This document shows, one piece after another, positions 56,474 through 64,000 of a stretch of DNA of 64,000 bases; position 1 is the first letter of the stretch, and the number at the start of each line of letters is the position of its first letter. Below the pieces are notes generated by a model. It ran no database searches. It worked only from the letters and a program-made list of their open reading frames with translations, and had not been told where the DNA came from. This stretch comes from Sphingomonas xinjiangensis. Its GTDB lineage: Bacteria > Pseudomonadota > Alphaproteobacteria > Sphingomonadales > Sphingomonadaceae. A program made the position numbers and the translations under genes. The DNA is taken from contig NZ_JACIJF010000009.1 in assembly GCF_014199255.1 (NCBI RefSeq), positions 62,001-126,000 of the forward strand. The letters are read 5' to 3'.

Positions 56474-58123
56474 TCATTGACGCACGCTTTCAAGGTAACG
56501 GTGCAAGGCCGACACCACCACCGATCCTTCACCAACACCCGACGCCACGCGCTTGATCGATCCGGCGCGCACGTCCCCGACCGCGAATATGCCGGGACGG
56601 GACGAGCAAAACAGGGTGTGTCCCTCACTCGTCTGCACGAACCCAGCAGGGTCCAGGTCGACGCAGCCATTCATCCAGTCGGTATTCGGCTCCGCACCGA
56701 TCATCACGAACAGCGCGCCGACCTCATGCCGTTCGGACGCGCTGCTCTGGCGATTGGTCCAGCGCAGGGCGCGCAGATGCCCTTCCCCCTCCAGCTCGGT
56801 GACTTCGGTAAAGGGGTGCAGCGTGATGCGGTCGGACGCTTCGATCCGCTCGATCAGGTAACTCGACATGGTCGCGGCAAGCCCCGCCCCGCGCACCAGA
56901 ATATGGACATGGCCAGCGGTGCGTGACAGGAAGATCGCCGCCTGGCCCGCCGAGTTGCCGCCGCCGACGACGACCACCTCTTGCGAGGCGCAAAGCCCAG
57001 CCTCCATGGCCGTGGCGGCATAATAGATGCCGTTGCCCTCCAGCTCGGCGTAGAACGGGAGGTCGAGCGTGCGGTAGCGGGCGCCGGTCGCCACCACCAC
57101 TGCACGCGCCTGGATACTGGCGCCGTCGTCCAAATGCAGGCGGAAAGGCTGTACGTCGCAGTCAATTGCCGACACCGATCGCGACACGAGCAGCCGCGCG
57201 CCGAACTTCTGCGCCTGGACCTGCGCGCGGCCGGCCAGTGCCTGACCTGAGATTCCAGTAGGGAAGCCGAGGTAATTCTCGATCTTGGAGCTGGTTCCCG
57301 CTTGGCCACCGGGCGCCACCGATTCGATTACGATCGTATCCAGCCCCTCCGAAGCAGCGTACACCGCCGTCGCCAGCCCGGCTGGGCCGGCACCGACCAC
57401 CGCCACGTCATGAACATGGTCGGGGTCAATCGCTACGGTGAGACCCAGCGCGTCGGCAAGCTGCGCATTGGAGGGCCGGCGCAATACGCGCCCATCTGCG
57501 ACCACCACTGGCAGATCGGCATGGCTCAGCGAGAAGCATTCGAGAAACCCGGCGGCGTCGGCATCCTGTTCGGTGTCGATCCGGCGGTGCGGCAGCGCGT
57601 TACGGGTCAGGAACGTCTCAAGCCGCGCGGTGTCGGCCATGTGGCCGGGGCCCACCAGTGCCACTCCGGCTTCGCCGTGCAGCAACATGCCCACGCGGCG
57701 CAGGATGAATGCCCGCATCACGATCTCACCAATGTCGGGCTCGGCAGTGATCAGCCGCCGGAAATCGGCGCGGCCCACGCGGATCACCCGCGTGCCCGGC
57801 AGCGCCCGTGCACTGACTAGTATGGTGCGGTCGTTGAACAAGTCGAGTTCACCGGTGAACTGGCCGGGCACGTGCTGGTGCACGATATGCTCGATGCCCT
57901 TCACGTCGCGGTCGAGAATTTCGATCCCCCCTTCCAAGCACAGGAAGAAGTCCACGCTGCGGTCGCCCCGCCGGAACAGAAAGGCGCCGCCGGCCACTAT
58001 CTCGTCGACGCCGAAACGCCCTATTCGATCGGTCATCTCAGCCGAAAGGATTGGAAAGGTCTGCGCCGCCCGCGCATACGGGTCGGCGGCGTCGACGGGC
58101 TTGGCAGGCGAATCGCTATGCAT
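56474..58123 (-). CDS. Thioredoxin-reductase-like FAD oxidoreductase with N-terminal cyclic-nucleotide-binding domain
   Basis: 549 residues. Residues about 20-140 are a Crp/cNMP-binding domain (FLCLEGGIEILDRDVKG, GQFTGELDLFNDR). A central linker is followed by a two-dinucleotide-domain flavoprotein: FAD motif VAVVGAGPAGLATAVYAAS, ESVAPGGQAGTSSKIENYLG, NAD motif VVVVGGGNSAGQAAIFLS and FAVGDVRAGSIKRVASGVGE. The CxxC redox centre of thioredoxin reductase (CATCDG) is not found; the corresponding region reads AMEAGLCASQEV, so a ferredoxin/thioredoxin-reductase-like role without the dithiol is likely. The ATG at 58123 has no strong site. DUF3297 follows. Confidence 0.88.
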   Translation of the reverse strand: MHSDSPAKPVDAADPYARAAQTFPILSAEMTDRIGRFGVDEIVAGGAFLFRRGDRSVDFFLCLEGGIEILDRDVKGIEHIVHQHVPGQFTGELDLFNDRTILVSARALPGTRVIRVGRADFRRLITAEPDIGEIVMRAFILRRVGMLLHGEAGVALVGPGHMADTARLETFLTRNALPHRRIDTEQDADAAGFLECFSLSHADLPVVVADGRVLRRPSNAQLADALGLTVAIDPDHVHDVAVVGAGPAGLATAVYAASEGLDTIVIESVAPGGQAGTSSKIENYLGFPTGISGQALAGRAQVQAQKFGARLLVSRSVSAIDCDVQPFRLHLDDGASIQARAVVVATGARYRTLDLPFYAELEGNGIYYAATAMEAGLCASQEVVVVGGGNSAGQAAIFLSRTAGHVHILVRGAGLAATMSSYLIERIEASDRITLHPFTEVTELEGEGHLRALRWTNRQSSASERHEVGALFVMIGAEPNTDWMNGCVDLDPAGFVQTSEGHTLFCSSRPGIFAVGDVRAGSIKRVASGVGEGSVVVSALHRYLESVRQ

Positions 58124-58150
58124 GGCCCTAGTGTAGCTGCACATCCCTGC

Positions 58151-58190
58151 AAACGAAGAGGGCGGCGCGAGCCAGAGCCCGTGCCGCCCC
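58151..58190 (-). terminator. Terminator of the small Tyr/Arg-rich secreted protein gene
   Basis: On the minus strand GGGCGGC and GCCGCCC form a stem around a 16-nt loop, followed by TCTTCGTTT. It begins 24 nt after the stop codon and precedes the oxidoreductase gene. Confidence 0.65.
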
Positions 58191-58212
58191 ATTCATGCGT
58201 CAGCTTGCCGGT

Positions 58213-58575
58213 TCAGCGGCAGTAGCGCACCGCCACCGGGTGGCCGAGATAAGGATCGTACATCCGGCGCACGCGGCAGCGGTCCCAGCCGCGATAGCGG
58301 CGATAGTGATCGCGATAATAGTAACCGTCGACCGGGTAATAGCCGCGCGTGCGGTAGAAGCGCCGGTCGTAGTCATAGCGACGATCATACCGGCTGCCGC
58401 TGGCCAGCGCCGCGCCGATCGCCAGGCCCGCGATGCCCGCCACCACCGCAGCGCCATTGTCGCGATCACGATAATAGCGGCGATAGCGCTGCGCCTCCGC
58501 GGCGGGAGCGACGGCGGTGAGGACGGTCGCGCCGAGAACGCTGCCGAGCACCGCCTTCTTTACGAAATTGGTCAT
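58213..58575 (-). CDS. Small secreted Tyr/Arg-rich protein with glycine-zipper-like helix
   Basis: A 120-residue protein: signal peptide KKAVLGSVLGATVLTAVAPAAEA; a short hydrophobic AAVVAGIAGLAIGAALASGS segment (about 45-64); then a highly basic, Tyr- and Arg-rich tail (RRYDYDRRFYRTRGYYPVDG) ending with two cysteines. Composition resembles other sphingomonad exported small proteins such as the one at 14372-14812. AAGGAGG precedes the ATG at 58575 (5 nt), and an ATG at 58578 is nearly as good. Function unknown. Confidence 0.72.
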   Translation of the reverse strand: MTNFVKKAVLGSVLGATVLTAVAPAAEAQRYRRYYRDRDNGAAVVAGIAGLAIGAALASGSRYDRRYDYDRRFYRTRGYYPVDGYYYRDHYRRYRGWDRCRVRRMYDPYLGHPVAVRYCR

Positions 58576-58708
58576 CATTGCCTCCTTCAACCAGGCGCAG
58601 CCACGCCAAGGAGGAGGCCGCGCCGATAGCTGCAGGCATAACGCCGGGCACCTGAACCGGTTCGAAATCAACTGTTCAGCCGAAGTTTAGCCGGTTAACG
58701 GCAGCGCC

Positions 58709-59110
58709 ATGGCGTATTGGCTCCTCCGCTCCGAACCCGATGCTTATGGCTGGGACGATCTGGTCCGCGACGGCGCGACCGAGTGGAACGGAGTGCGCAA
58801 CTACACCGCGCGCAATTTCCTGAAGGACATGCAGCCAGGGGACCAAGCGATCTTTTACCATTCCAACATCCAAAAGGCGGCAGTGGGCATCATGGAGATC
58901 ACCCGAGCCTGGCAGCCCGACGGCGATGACGGCAAATGGGCCAGCGTTGCGGTGAAGCCGCTCGCCAAGCTCGCCAACCCGGTCCCGCTGCCCGATATAA
59001 AGGCCGAGCCGCGCCTGGCGACGCTCGAAATGCTGCGCCAGTCGCGCCTGTCGGTCACGCCCGTGCGACCCGAGGAGTGGCAGGTGCTGTTGGAGATGGC
59101 CGAACGGTAA
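58709..59110 (+). CDS. EVE domain-containing protein
   Basis: A 133-residue soluble protein that is a single EVE domain, a PUA-like fold that reads modified bases. The opening MAYWLLRSEPDAYGWDDL and the segments WNGVRNYTARNFLKDMQPGD, AIFYHSN and VGIMEITRAWQPD are diagnostic. Some EVE proteins bind modified cytosines or adenines and are used with restriction systems; none is near here, so a housekeeping role is more likely. It converges on the downstream gene with a 13-nt gap. Confidence 0.93.
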   Translation: MAYWLLRSEPDAYGWDDLVRDGATEWNGVRNYTARNFLKDMQPGDQAIFYHSNIQKAAVGIMEITRAWQPDGDDGKWASVAVKPLAKLANPVPLPDIKAEPRLATLEMLRQSRLSVTPVRPEEWQVLLEMAER

Positions 59111-59123
59111 AGCGACCAAGCGT

Positions 59124-59657
59124 TCACGGCACCCTGGGCGCGGCTACCACGACGGGATCGTCGAGCGGGATCGCCACTCGCTTCGACTTATCGGGCTTTT
59201 TGGCTAAGTTGCGCTTCACCGCGCCGCCAATGTCGGACACCAAGGCGACCGGATCACGCCCTTCTCCAGGGGTCTCGCAGCAACTGTCGGGATCGATCAG
59301 CTTGCCGATACCGCGGATCAGCATCGTTCCGCCGCCGAGCAGGTCTATCCCCGTCGTGCAGCCTCCCGACCGCGTGGCACAAGGCGCGTTGGTCAAGGCC
59401 AGTGCGCCTGCCCCGCTTATATCGGGGTTACCTGGCATCGGACGGTCGGGCGGTCCTCGCTCGGCGGGCAGCGGCAGCCGCGCGCTTTGCGACCCGTCAC
59501 GCTGACCGCACACCAACACCTCGTCAGGCCGTAGGGGGCGCCCCGCACAAGGGTCCGCAAGGATCGACCAGCGCTGGCTACCGCCCGGCGTTGTTTCGAC
59601 CCCCGCACGCGGCGCATCCTGGGCCATGGCCAGTCCCAGCATCAAGGCAAGAAGCAT
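59124..59657 (-). CDS. Secreted hypothetical protein
   Basis: A 177-residue protein with signal peptide MLLALMLGLAMA. The mature part has several cysteines (ADPCAGRPLRPDEVLVCGQR, NAPCATRSGGCTTGI, DPDSCCETPG), suggesting disulfides in the periplasm, and a basic C-terminus NLAKKPDKSKRVAIP. The LRPDEVLVCG motif occurs in small sphingomonad exported proteins; no function is known. Start: the ATG at 59657 has GGAGG 7 nt upstream, whereas a frame continuing to 59747 gives no signal peptide. Confidence 0.68.
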   Translation of the reverse strand: MLLALMLGLAMAQDAPRAGVETTPGGSQRWSILADPCAGRPLRPDEVLVCGQRDGSQSARLPLPAERGPPDRPMPGNPDISGAGALALTNAPCATRSGGCTTGIDLLGGGTMLIRGIGKLIDPDSCCETPGEGRDPVALVSDIGGAVKRNLAKKPDKSKRVAIPLDDPVVVAAPRVP

Positions 59658-59859
59658 CCGCCACCTCCGAATTGTCCACCCAAGCCAATCATGGCTGCGC
59701 GGCAAAACCAAGGCAGGCGAATGCCAGAAGCGCTGGCGCGCTGGCATGTCTTCAAAGGCAGTCGCGCTACCGACTTCTCACAGGCAGGCGCAGACCGATG
59801 CAAGGCTGTCGTCGCGTTGGGGCCTTCCCAGGTGTAATCAGCGCTGCCATGCCTTCTGC

Positions 59860-60531
59860 ATGACCGGCTATCTCAACGCCTGGCGCGGTCTCCCGCGCCG
59901 ACAGCTTGCAATGCTTCTGACGCTCGCAATCGCCATCGTGCTCGCCAATGTTCACCAACCTTACCCGGAGATTGCACCACTCCAGCACGTGCCTACCCTG
60001 GTGTTGGTACTTGCCGCGCCACTGCTGCTAAATCGCTGCCCCTTATCGAACCAGGCGGTTGGAATGCTGCTGATCTTCTGGCTGCTTCATACGCTTGGAG
60101 GCCGATACACGTATTCAAACGTGCCCTATGACGCGTGGATGCAATCGCTATCCGGGTTCACGTTCAGCGGCGTGTTCGGGCTGACGCGCAACGGGTACGA
60201 CCGCCTGGTGCATCTGGCGTTCGGGCTGCTTTGGGTATTGCCCATCGCCGAGACCGCGCGAGGGCGTGCGGAGCTGGGCTGGCGCGGCAGCTTGCTGGCG
60301 GCGATCTTCTTCGTCGGCACCATGAGCGCTCTATACGAGATCTTCGAGTGGATATTGACCCTCTACGCCTCGCCGGGGCTGGCGGACGATTATAACGGCC
60401 AGCAAGGCGACGTCTGGGATGCCCAAAAGGATATGGCCATAGCGATCGGCGGAGCGGCGGTCGCCGCAACATGGCACGCCGCTCGAGGGAACCGGCATGA
60501 CCGGGGCAGCCACGGTATCGGCGCCGGGTAA
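59860..60531 (+). CDS. YjdF-like DUF2238 inner-membrane protein
   Basis: A 223-residue protein with six hydrophobic segments (LAMLLTLAIAIVLANVH, VPTLVLVLAAPLLL, AVGMLLIFWLLHTLGG, LLAAIFFVGTMSALYEIFEW). Conserved DUF2238 features are visible: HTLGGRYTYSNVPYD, NGYDRLVHLAFGLL, SALYEIFEW and DVWDAQKDMAIAIGGAA. Function unproven. The ATG at 59860 (MTGYLNAWRGLPRRQ) starts just before the first helix; a longer frame from 59626 is not conserved. No partner gene nearby. Confidence 0.85.
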   Translation: MTGYLNAWRGLPRRQLAMLLTLAIAIVLANVHQPYPEIAPLQHVPTLVLVLAAPLLLNRCPLSNQAVGMLLIFWLLHTLGGRYTYSNVPYDAWMQSLSGFTFSGVFGLTRNGYDRLVHLAFGLLWVLPIAETARGRAELGWRGSLLAAIFFVGTMSALYEIFEWILTLYASPGLADDYNGQQGDVWDAQKDMAIAIGGAAVAATWHAARGNRHDRGSHGIGAG

Positions 60532-60663
60532 CGCGAACAGCCCCGAGCAGGCGTTCGCTGCCGTAGCTCGGCCTTCGGCGCCTCATGGTAGCGAGCAGGT
60601 TGGGTGGCGTTTATCGGGCGCAAAGCGGCTGACTGTCCGCAGCATCGGCGTTATCGGTGCGCG

Positions 60664-60918
60664 ATGGCGAGGAAGAAGCGCTATTTGAGCGCGACCATGG
60701 CCGATGGCTATGTCAAGACGATCGGGCCGACGGCCGCCCCCTTTACGCATTTCTGGCGGATCGTTGCCCATCTTCAGAACGGCAAGACGGAAGTTTTCTG
60801 GGGGCATGCGAATTCGCTGAAGGAGGCCATCGGCAAAAAGGCCGCGACCGAGGAAGCGGCCAGGCAGCGCGGTTGGACGGCTTTCGAGTTCGAGGTCGTG
60901 AAGCTCACCGAGAGCTGA
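60664..60918 (+). CDS. Small basic hypothetical protein
   Basis: An 84-residue protein, MARKKRYLSATMADGYVKTI followed by HFWRIVAHLQNGKTEVFWGH and an Ala/Lys/Glu-rich helix (AIGKKAATEEAARQRGW). It reads as a compact soluble alpha/beta protein, but no family is recognised. The ATG at 60664 lacks a clear site; a longer frame from 60604 is possible. Flanked by hypothetical genes, so context gives no function. Confidence 0.55.
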   Translation: MARKKRYLSATMADGYVKTIGPTAAPFTHFWRIVAHLQNGKTEVFWGHANSLKEAIGKKAATEEAARQRGWTAFEFEVVKLTES

Positions 60919-61017
60919 GGCCGAAGGCAGCGCAGGACAGGGAACGGAAACCGGCAACCGCACGCAGTGGCCCTCGCCAGCCCGCACACGGGCCTGATCG
61001 ATGCAAGCGGCGCGGCC

Positions 61018-61275
61018 TTACAGCCCAAGCCGATCCAGCGCCGACGTCAGCTCTTCGTTCGTTTCCTCCGCATCTTTGGGGAGAAGGCGGTTCAGCGCGG
61101 TCTGCACCCGCTTCTGCGCGACCTGAAGCGTCTTGTGCCGCACCTCCCGCGTGGCGTTGGTCCGCCAGGACGGGCTTTCCCCCAGCAGCGCCGCCCATTT
61201 GGCTTCTTCCGCAGCGAGGATCGCCAGCGCCAGCCGCAGGCCATCGCGCTGGCCGCTCGCATAGTCGTCAGACAT
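61018..61275 (-). CDS. Small helical hypothetical protein
   Basis: An 85-residue, mostly helical, charged protein (LRLALAILAAEEAKWAALLG, KTLQVAQKRVQTALNRLLPK). No domain recognised. The ATG at 61275 has GAGGG at suitable spacing upstream. Reading frame composition is protein-like and there is no competing gene. Confidence 0.55.
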   Translation of the reverse strand: MSDDYASGQRDGLRLALAILAAEEAKWAALLGESPSWRTNATREVRHKTLQVAQKRVQTALNRLLPKDAEETNEELTSALDRLGL

Positions 61276-61448
61276 CAGGCACCCTCAAGCGTTACAGTCT
61301 CCACAACGCGATAGCCAATAAGCGGCGATTTGAAGAGATAAGGTTCACACGCGCTAACCGCGTCAGGGACTGAGCCATCGAAATATCATTGAACCAACGC
61401 CCACCATCAAGCGTCAAACCGGACCACTCACAAGGCGAGGATCATCCC

Positions 61449-61799
61449 ATGCTGGTTCGCAAATTCGCAATCACCGACGCGCGGTTCGAGCGCTCGCCCG
61501 GGCAGGATGCCGACGTGTTCGCGGGCAATGTGATCGATCAGCGCGACGGCGCGCCGATCACCATCGGCTATGGCCGCTACGCCCCCGACCAGAGCATCGA
61601 CGAGGCGATCGCCGTGGACGATGTGATGATCGTGCTTGAAGGCCGGCTGTCCGTGTCCTCGTACGCCGGTACGGTTACAGCCGGTCCGGGTGAGATCATC
61701 CATATGCCCAAGGGCCAGTCGGTCACGATCCGCTCGCACGAACAGGGCGCGGTTACCGCCTATGTCACCTACCCGCACTGGCAGGAGGCGAGCGCCTGA
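61449..61799 (+). CDS. Cupin-fold protein (EutQ-like)
   Basis: A 116-residue single-domain cupin. AITDARFERSPGQDADVFAG leads into beta strands with EAIAVDDVMIVLEGRLSVSS, GTVTAGPGEIIHMPKGQSVT and AVTAYVTYPHWQ. This pattern matches small ethanolamine-utilisation EutQ-type cupins. Only one possible metal-binding His (IIHMPKG) is visible, so it may not bind a metal as classical cupins do. The ATG at 61449 has GAGG 8 nt upstream. Its 3' end shares a bidirectional terminator with typA. Confidence 0.78.
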   Translation: MLVRKFAITDARFERSPGQDADVFAGNVIDQRDGAPITIGYGRYAPDQSIDEAIAVDDVMIVLEGRLSVSSYAGTVTAGPGEIIHMPKGQSVTIRSHEQGAVTAYVTYPHWQEASA

Positions 61800-61828
61800 C
61801 GCGCTGGTGGCAGCGCGAGCCACAAACG

Positions 61829-61860
61829 AAAAAGCGCCGGAGTTTCCCCCGGCGCCTTTC
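61829..61860. terminator. Bidirectional terminator between cupin and typA genes
   Basis: GCGCCGG pairs with CCGGCGC with an A-rich 5' flank (AAACGAAAAA) and a T-rich 3' flank (CCTTTCC), so it can serve the rightward cupin gene and the leftward typA gene. Confidence 0.85.
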
Positions 61861-61880
61861 CTACCGCAAACTTCCCGGCT

Positions 61881-63725
61881 TTACGCCGCGCTCTTCGCCC
61901 GGCTGGCGCGCTTGCGCTCATTGGGGTCGAGGAAGCGCTTGCGCAGGCGGATCTTGGTCGGGGTGACTTCGACCATCTCGTCATCGTCGATATAGGCGAT
62001 CGCCTGTTCCAGCGTCATCTTCTTCGGCGGGGTCAGGCGGACGGCATCGTCCTTGCCGCCCGACGCGCGGAAGTTGGTCAGCTGCTTCGCCTTCATCGGG
62101 TTGACCTCAAGGTCTTCCGTCTTGGCGTTCTCGCCGATGATCATGCCCTCATACAGCGCTTCGCCATGGCCGACGAACAGGATGCCGCGCTCTTCGAGCG
62201 GACCCAGCGCATAGGACTGCGCCTCGCCATTGCCGTTCGAGATCAGCACGCCGTTCTTGCGGCCTTCGATGTTGCCCTTGTGCGGGCCATACTTCTCGAA
62301 AAGGCGGTTCATAATGCCGGTGCCACGCGTGTCCGACAGGAACTCGCCATGATAGCCGATCATGCCGCGCGACGGCGCGGAGAAGGTGATGCGGGTCTTG
62401 CCGCCGCCCGAGGGACGCATGTCGGTCATCTCGGCCTTGCGCAGGTTCATCTTCTCGACGACCGTGCCCGAATATTCCTCGTCCACGTCGATGATGACGG
62501 TTTCATACGGCTCGGTCTTCTTGCCGTCCTCGTCCTCGCCGAACAGCACGCGCGGGCGGCTGATGCCCAGCTCGAAGCCTTCGCGGCGCATCGTTTCGAT
62601 CAGCACGCCGAGCTGAAGCTCGCCGCGGCCGGCGACTTCGAAGCTGTCACGGTCCGACGCCTCGGTCACCTTCACGGCGACGTTCGATTCGGCTTCGCGG
62701 AACAGGCGGTCGCGGATCATGCGCGACGTCACCTTGGTGCCCTCACGGCCCGCCATCGGCGAATCGTTGACGGCGAAGCGCATCGACAGCGTGGGCGGAT
62801 CGATCGGCTGCGCGTGCAGCGGCTCACTGACCGAGGGATCGCAGATCGTGTTCGACACGGTAGCGACCGCGAGGCCGGCGAGCGAGATGATGTCACCTGC
62901 CTTGGCTTCGTCGACCGGCACGCGCTCCAGGCCGCGGAACGAGAGGATCTTGGACGCGCGGCCAGTTTCAATGACCTTGCCATCGTTGTCCAGCGCGTGG
63001 ATCGGCTGGTTGAGCTTCACCGTGCCCGAATTGACGCGGCCGGTGAGGATACGGCCCAGGAAGTTGTCGCGGTCGAGCAGCGTCACCAGGAAAGTGAACG
63101 GCACGTCCTCCACTTCGACCTTCGGTGCCGGCACGTGGCTGACGATGGTCTCGAACATCGGGATCAGCGTGCCTTCGCGCGCATCCATGTCGGTCGAGGC
63201 GTAGCCGTTGCGGCCCGAGGCGTAGAGCACCGGGAAGTCGAGCTGCTCGTCATTGGCGTCCAAGGACACGAACAGGTCGAACACTTCGTCCAGCACTTCC
63301 TGGATACGCGCGTCAGCGCGGTCCACCTTGTTGACCACGACGATCGGCTTGAGGCCGAGCGCCAGCGCCTTGCCGGTCACGAACTTCGTCTGCGGCATCG
63401 CGCCTTCCGACGAGTCGACGAGCAGAACGACACCGTCCACCATCGAGAGGATCCGCTCCACTTCGCCGCCGAAATCGGCGTGGCCGGGCGTGTCGACGAT
63501 GTTGATGCGGATCGACTCGTCGCTGCCCGGCGGAGTCCAGTCGACCGAAGTCGGCTTGGCGAGAATGGTGATCCCGCGCTCCTTTTCGAGATCGTTCGAG
63601 TCCATCGCACGCTCTTCGACGCGCTGGTTGTCGCGGAAGGTACCGGACTGACGGAAAAGCTGGTCGACGAGCGTGGTCTTGCCGTGATCGACGTGGGCAA
63701 TGATCGCCACGTTACGAAGGTTCAT
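61881..63725 (-). CDS. typA: Translational GTPase TypA/BipA
   Basis: A 614-residue ribosome-associated GTPase of the EF-G family, involved in ribosome assembly and stress growth. G1 is AHVDHGKTTLVDQL; G3 is IVDTPGHADFGGEVER; G4 is VVNKVDRADARIQE. The translation-factor beta-barrel (about 200-300), EF-G-like domains with GRGELQLGVLIETMRREGFE, and the C-terminal VGHGEALYEGMIIGENAK and KKMTLEQAIAYIDDDEMVEV region characteristic of TypA follow. Length agrees with the family. The ATG at 63725 begins MNLRNVAIIAHVDHGKTT. Confidence 0.98.
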   Translation of the reverse strand: MNLRNVAIIAHVDHGKTTLVDQLFRQSGTFRDNQRVEERAMDSNDLEKERGITILAKPTSVDWTPPGSDESIRINIVDTPGHADFGGEVERILSMVDGVVLLVDSSEGAMPQTKFVTGKALALGLKPIVVVNKVDRADARIQEVLDEVFDLFVSLDANDEQLDFPVLYASGRNGYASTDMDAREGTLIPMFETIVSHVPAPKVEVEDVPFTFLVTLLDRDNFLGRILTGRVNSGTVKLNQPIHALDNDGKVIETGRASKILSFRGLERVPVDEAKAGDIISLAGLAVATVSNTICDPSVSEPLHAQPIDPPTLSMRFAVNDSPMAGREGTKVTSRMIRDRLFREAESNVAVKVTEASDRDSFEVAGRGELQLGVLIETMRREGFELGISRPRVLFGEDEDGKKTEPYETVIIDVDEEYSGTVVEKMNLRKAEMTDMRPSGGGKTRITFSAPSRGMIGYHGEFLSDTRGTGIMNRLFEKYGPHKGNIEGRKNGVLISNGNGEAQSYALGPLEERGILFVGHGEALYEGMIIGENAKTEDLEVNPMKAKQLTNFRASGGKDDAVRLTPPKKMTLEQAIAYIDDDEMVEVTPTKIRLRKRFLDPNERKRASRAKSAA

Positions 63726-63890
63726 GCGTGCTTCCTGGAAAGAGTTGGCGCGCCCTTACAGGAATTTGTGCGTCGCGGGAAGCCTGTGGGAAGTACCGGT
63801 TGGAAGGAACCAAGTTCGGGTCCCGCGCATCGAGGTCCACGCCATGGGATCACCGCGCCGGCCTGAGCCCCGCGCAGGAAAGGACAAGCA

Positions 63891-64000
63891 ATGACAGAGC
63901 CGCTCAACATCCTGGTGATCCTAGGTTCGGTGCGCGAGGGGCGAATGGCCGAACCGGTAGGGCAGTGGGTGGTGGAGCAGGCGCGAGGACGCGACGACAT
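63891..64000 (+). CDS. NAD(P)H-dependent FMN reductase family protein (3' end outside window)
   Basis: The first 36 residues read MTEPLNILVILGSVREGRMA followed by EPVGQWVVEQARGRDD. The LGSVREGR flavin-phosphate loop and VGxWV helix are those of the NADPH-dependent FMN reductase (flavodoxin-like) family. AGGAAAGGA lies 6-12 nt before the ATG. The rest lies beyond the window, so the subgroup (ArsH, SsuE, chromate reductase) cannot be told. Confidence 0.8.
   Translation, partial: MTEPLNILVILGSVREGRMAEPVGQWVVEQARGRDD

Noticed and set aside
62166..63866. 566-codon plus-strand open frame opposite typA
   Set aside because: Antisense to TypA; residue composition (His/Arg/Asp-rich) is that of reverse-complemented coding DNA.

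Overview
This is a high-GC, densely coded stretch of a bacterial chromosome that looks like a sphingomonad (Sphingomonas or a close relative, Alphaproteobacteria). The basis is the combination of an ImuB-type dnaE2 polymerase, FabI, a DUF3035/BamF-like lipoprotein behind lspA, large TonB-dependent receptors, a LytS/LytTR pair, DUF3297 and DUF3617 proteins, G/C-rich third codon positions on both strands and many GTG/TTG starts. No rRNA, tRNA, CRISPR array, insertion sequence or prophage was found.

Layout. 1-3.3 kb: 3' part of the error-prone polymerase gene dnaE2 with a 2H-phosphoesterase gene directly behind it. 3.3-10.7 kb: a fumarylacetoacetase-like hydrolase, purA, then a leftward run J-domain protein > YihY/BrkB > fabI > GNAT > aroC > Thr-rich secreted protein, with three consecutive 4-nt stop/start overlaps. 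10.7-14.2 kb: a two-gene unit of a fused circularly permuted ATP-grasp/alpha-E protein and a transglutaminase-like protein, a predicted amide-ligating system without its usual proteasome-like partner. 14.4-15.7 kb: a glycine-zipper protein, a gene broken by two compensating shifts, and a small secreted protein overlapping its end. 16-25 kb: a nutrient and transport region with a secreted calcineurin-type phosphoesterase diverging from a TonB-dependent receptor, a DeoR-type regulator with no ordinary start codon, a POT-family transporter and a Bcr/CflA-type exporter.

25-37 kb: envelope quality control (DsbA-like protein plus M48 peptidase), RNase E with unusual acidic and basic expansions, cell-wall synthesis and hydrolysis (amidase, PBP1A), release factor 2 overlapped by a lipoprotein-type methyltransferase, and a RadC C-terminal-domain protein. 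37-43.6 kb: thyA-folA-ribF-ileS-lspA-bamF-like, with palindromic intergenic repeats between several genes; one of them carries the folA ribosome binding site. 43.8-51.3 kb: uvrB, a broken secreted YezG-like gene, a DUF3617 lipoprotein, a metallo-beta-lactamase-fold hydrolase and ligA. 51.5-56.1 kb: a second TonB-dependent receptor followed by a LytS-type kinase and LytTR regulator. 56-64 kb: DUF3297, a cNMP-domain/thioredoxin-reductase-like protein, an EVE protein, small hypotheticals, YjdF, a cupin, typA and the start of an FMN reductase.

Most genes are ordinary housekeeping ones. The points most worth following are the ATP-grasp/alpha-E/transglutaminase pair without a proteasome, the phosphoesterase/receptor/DeoR region with operator-like repeats, the two genes with frame breaks (decay or assembly error), the CTG-start regulator, the 2H-phosphoesterase attached to dnaE2, and the intergenic palindrome family.
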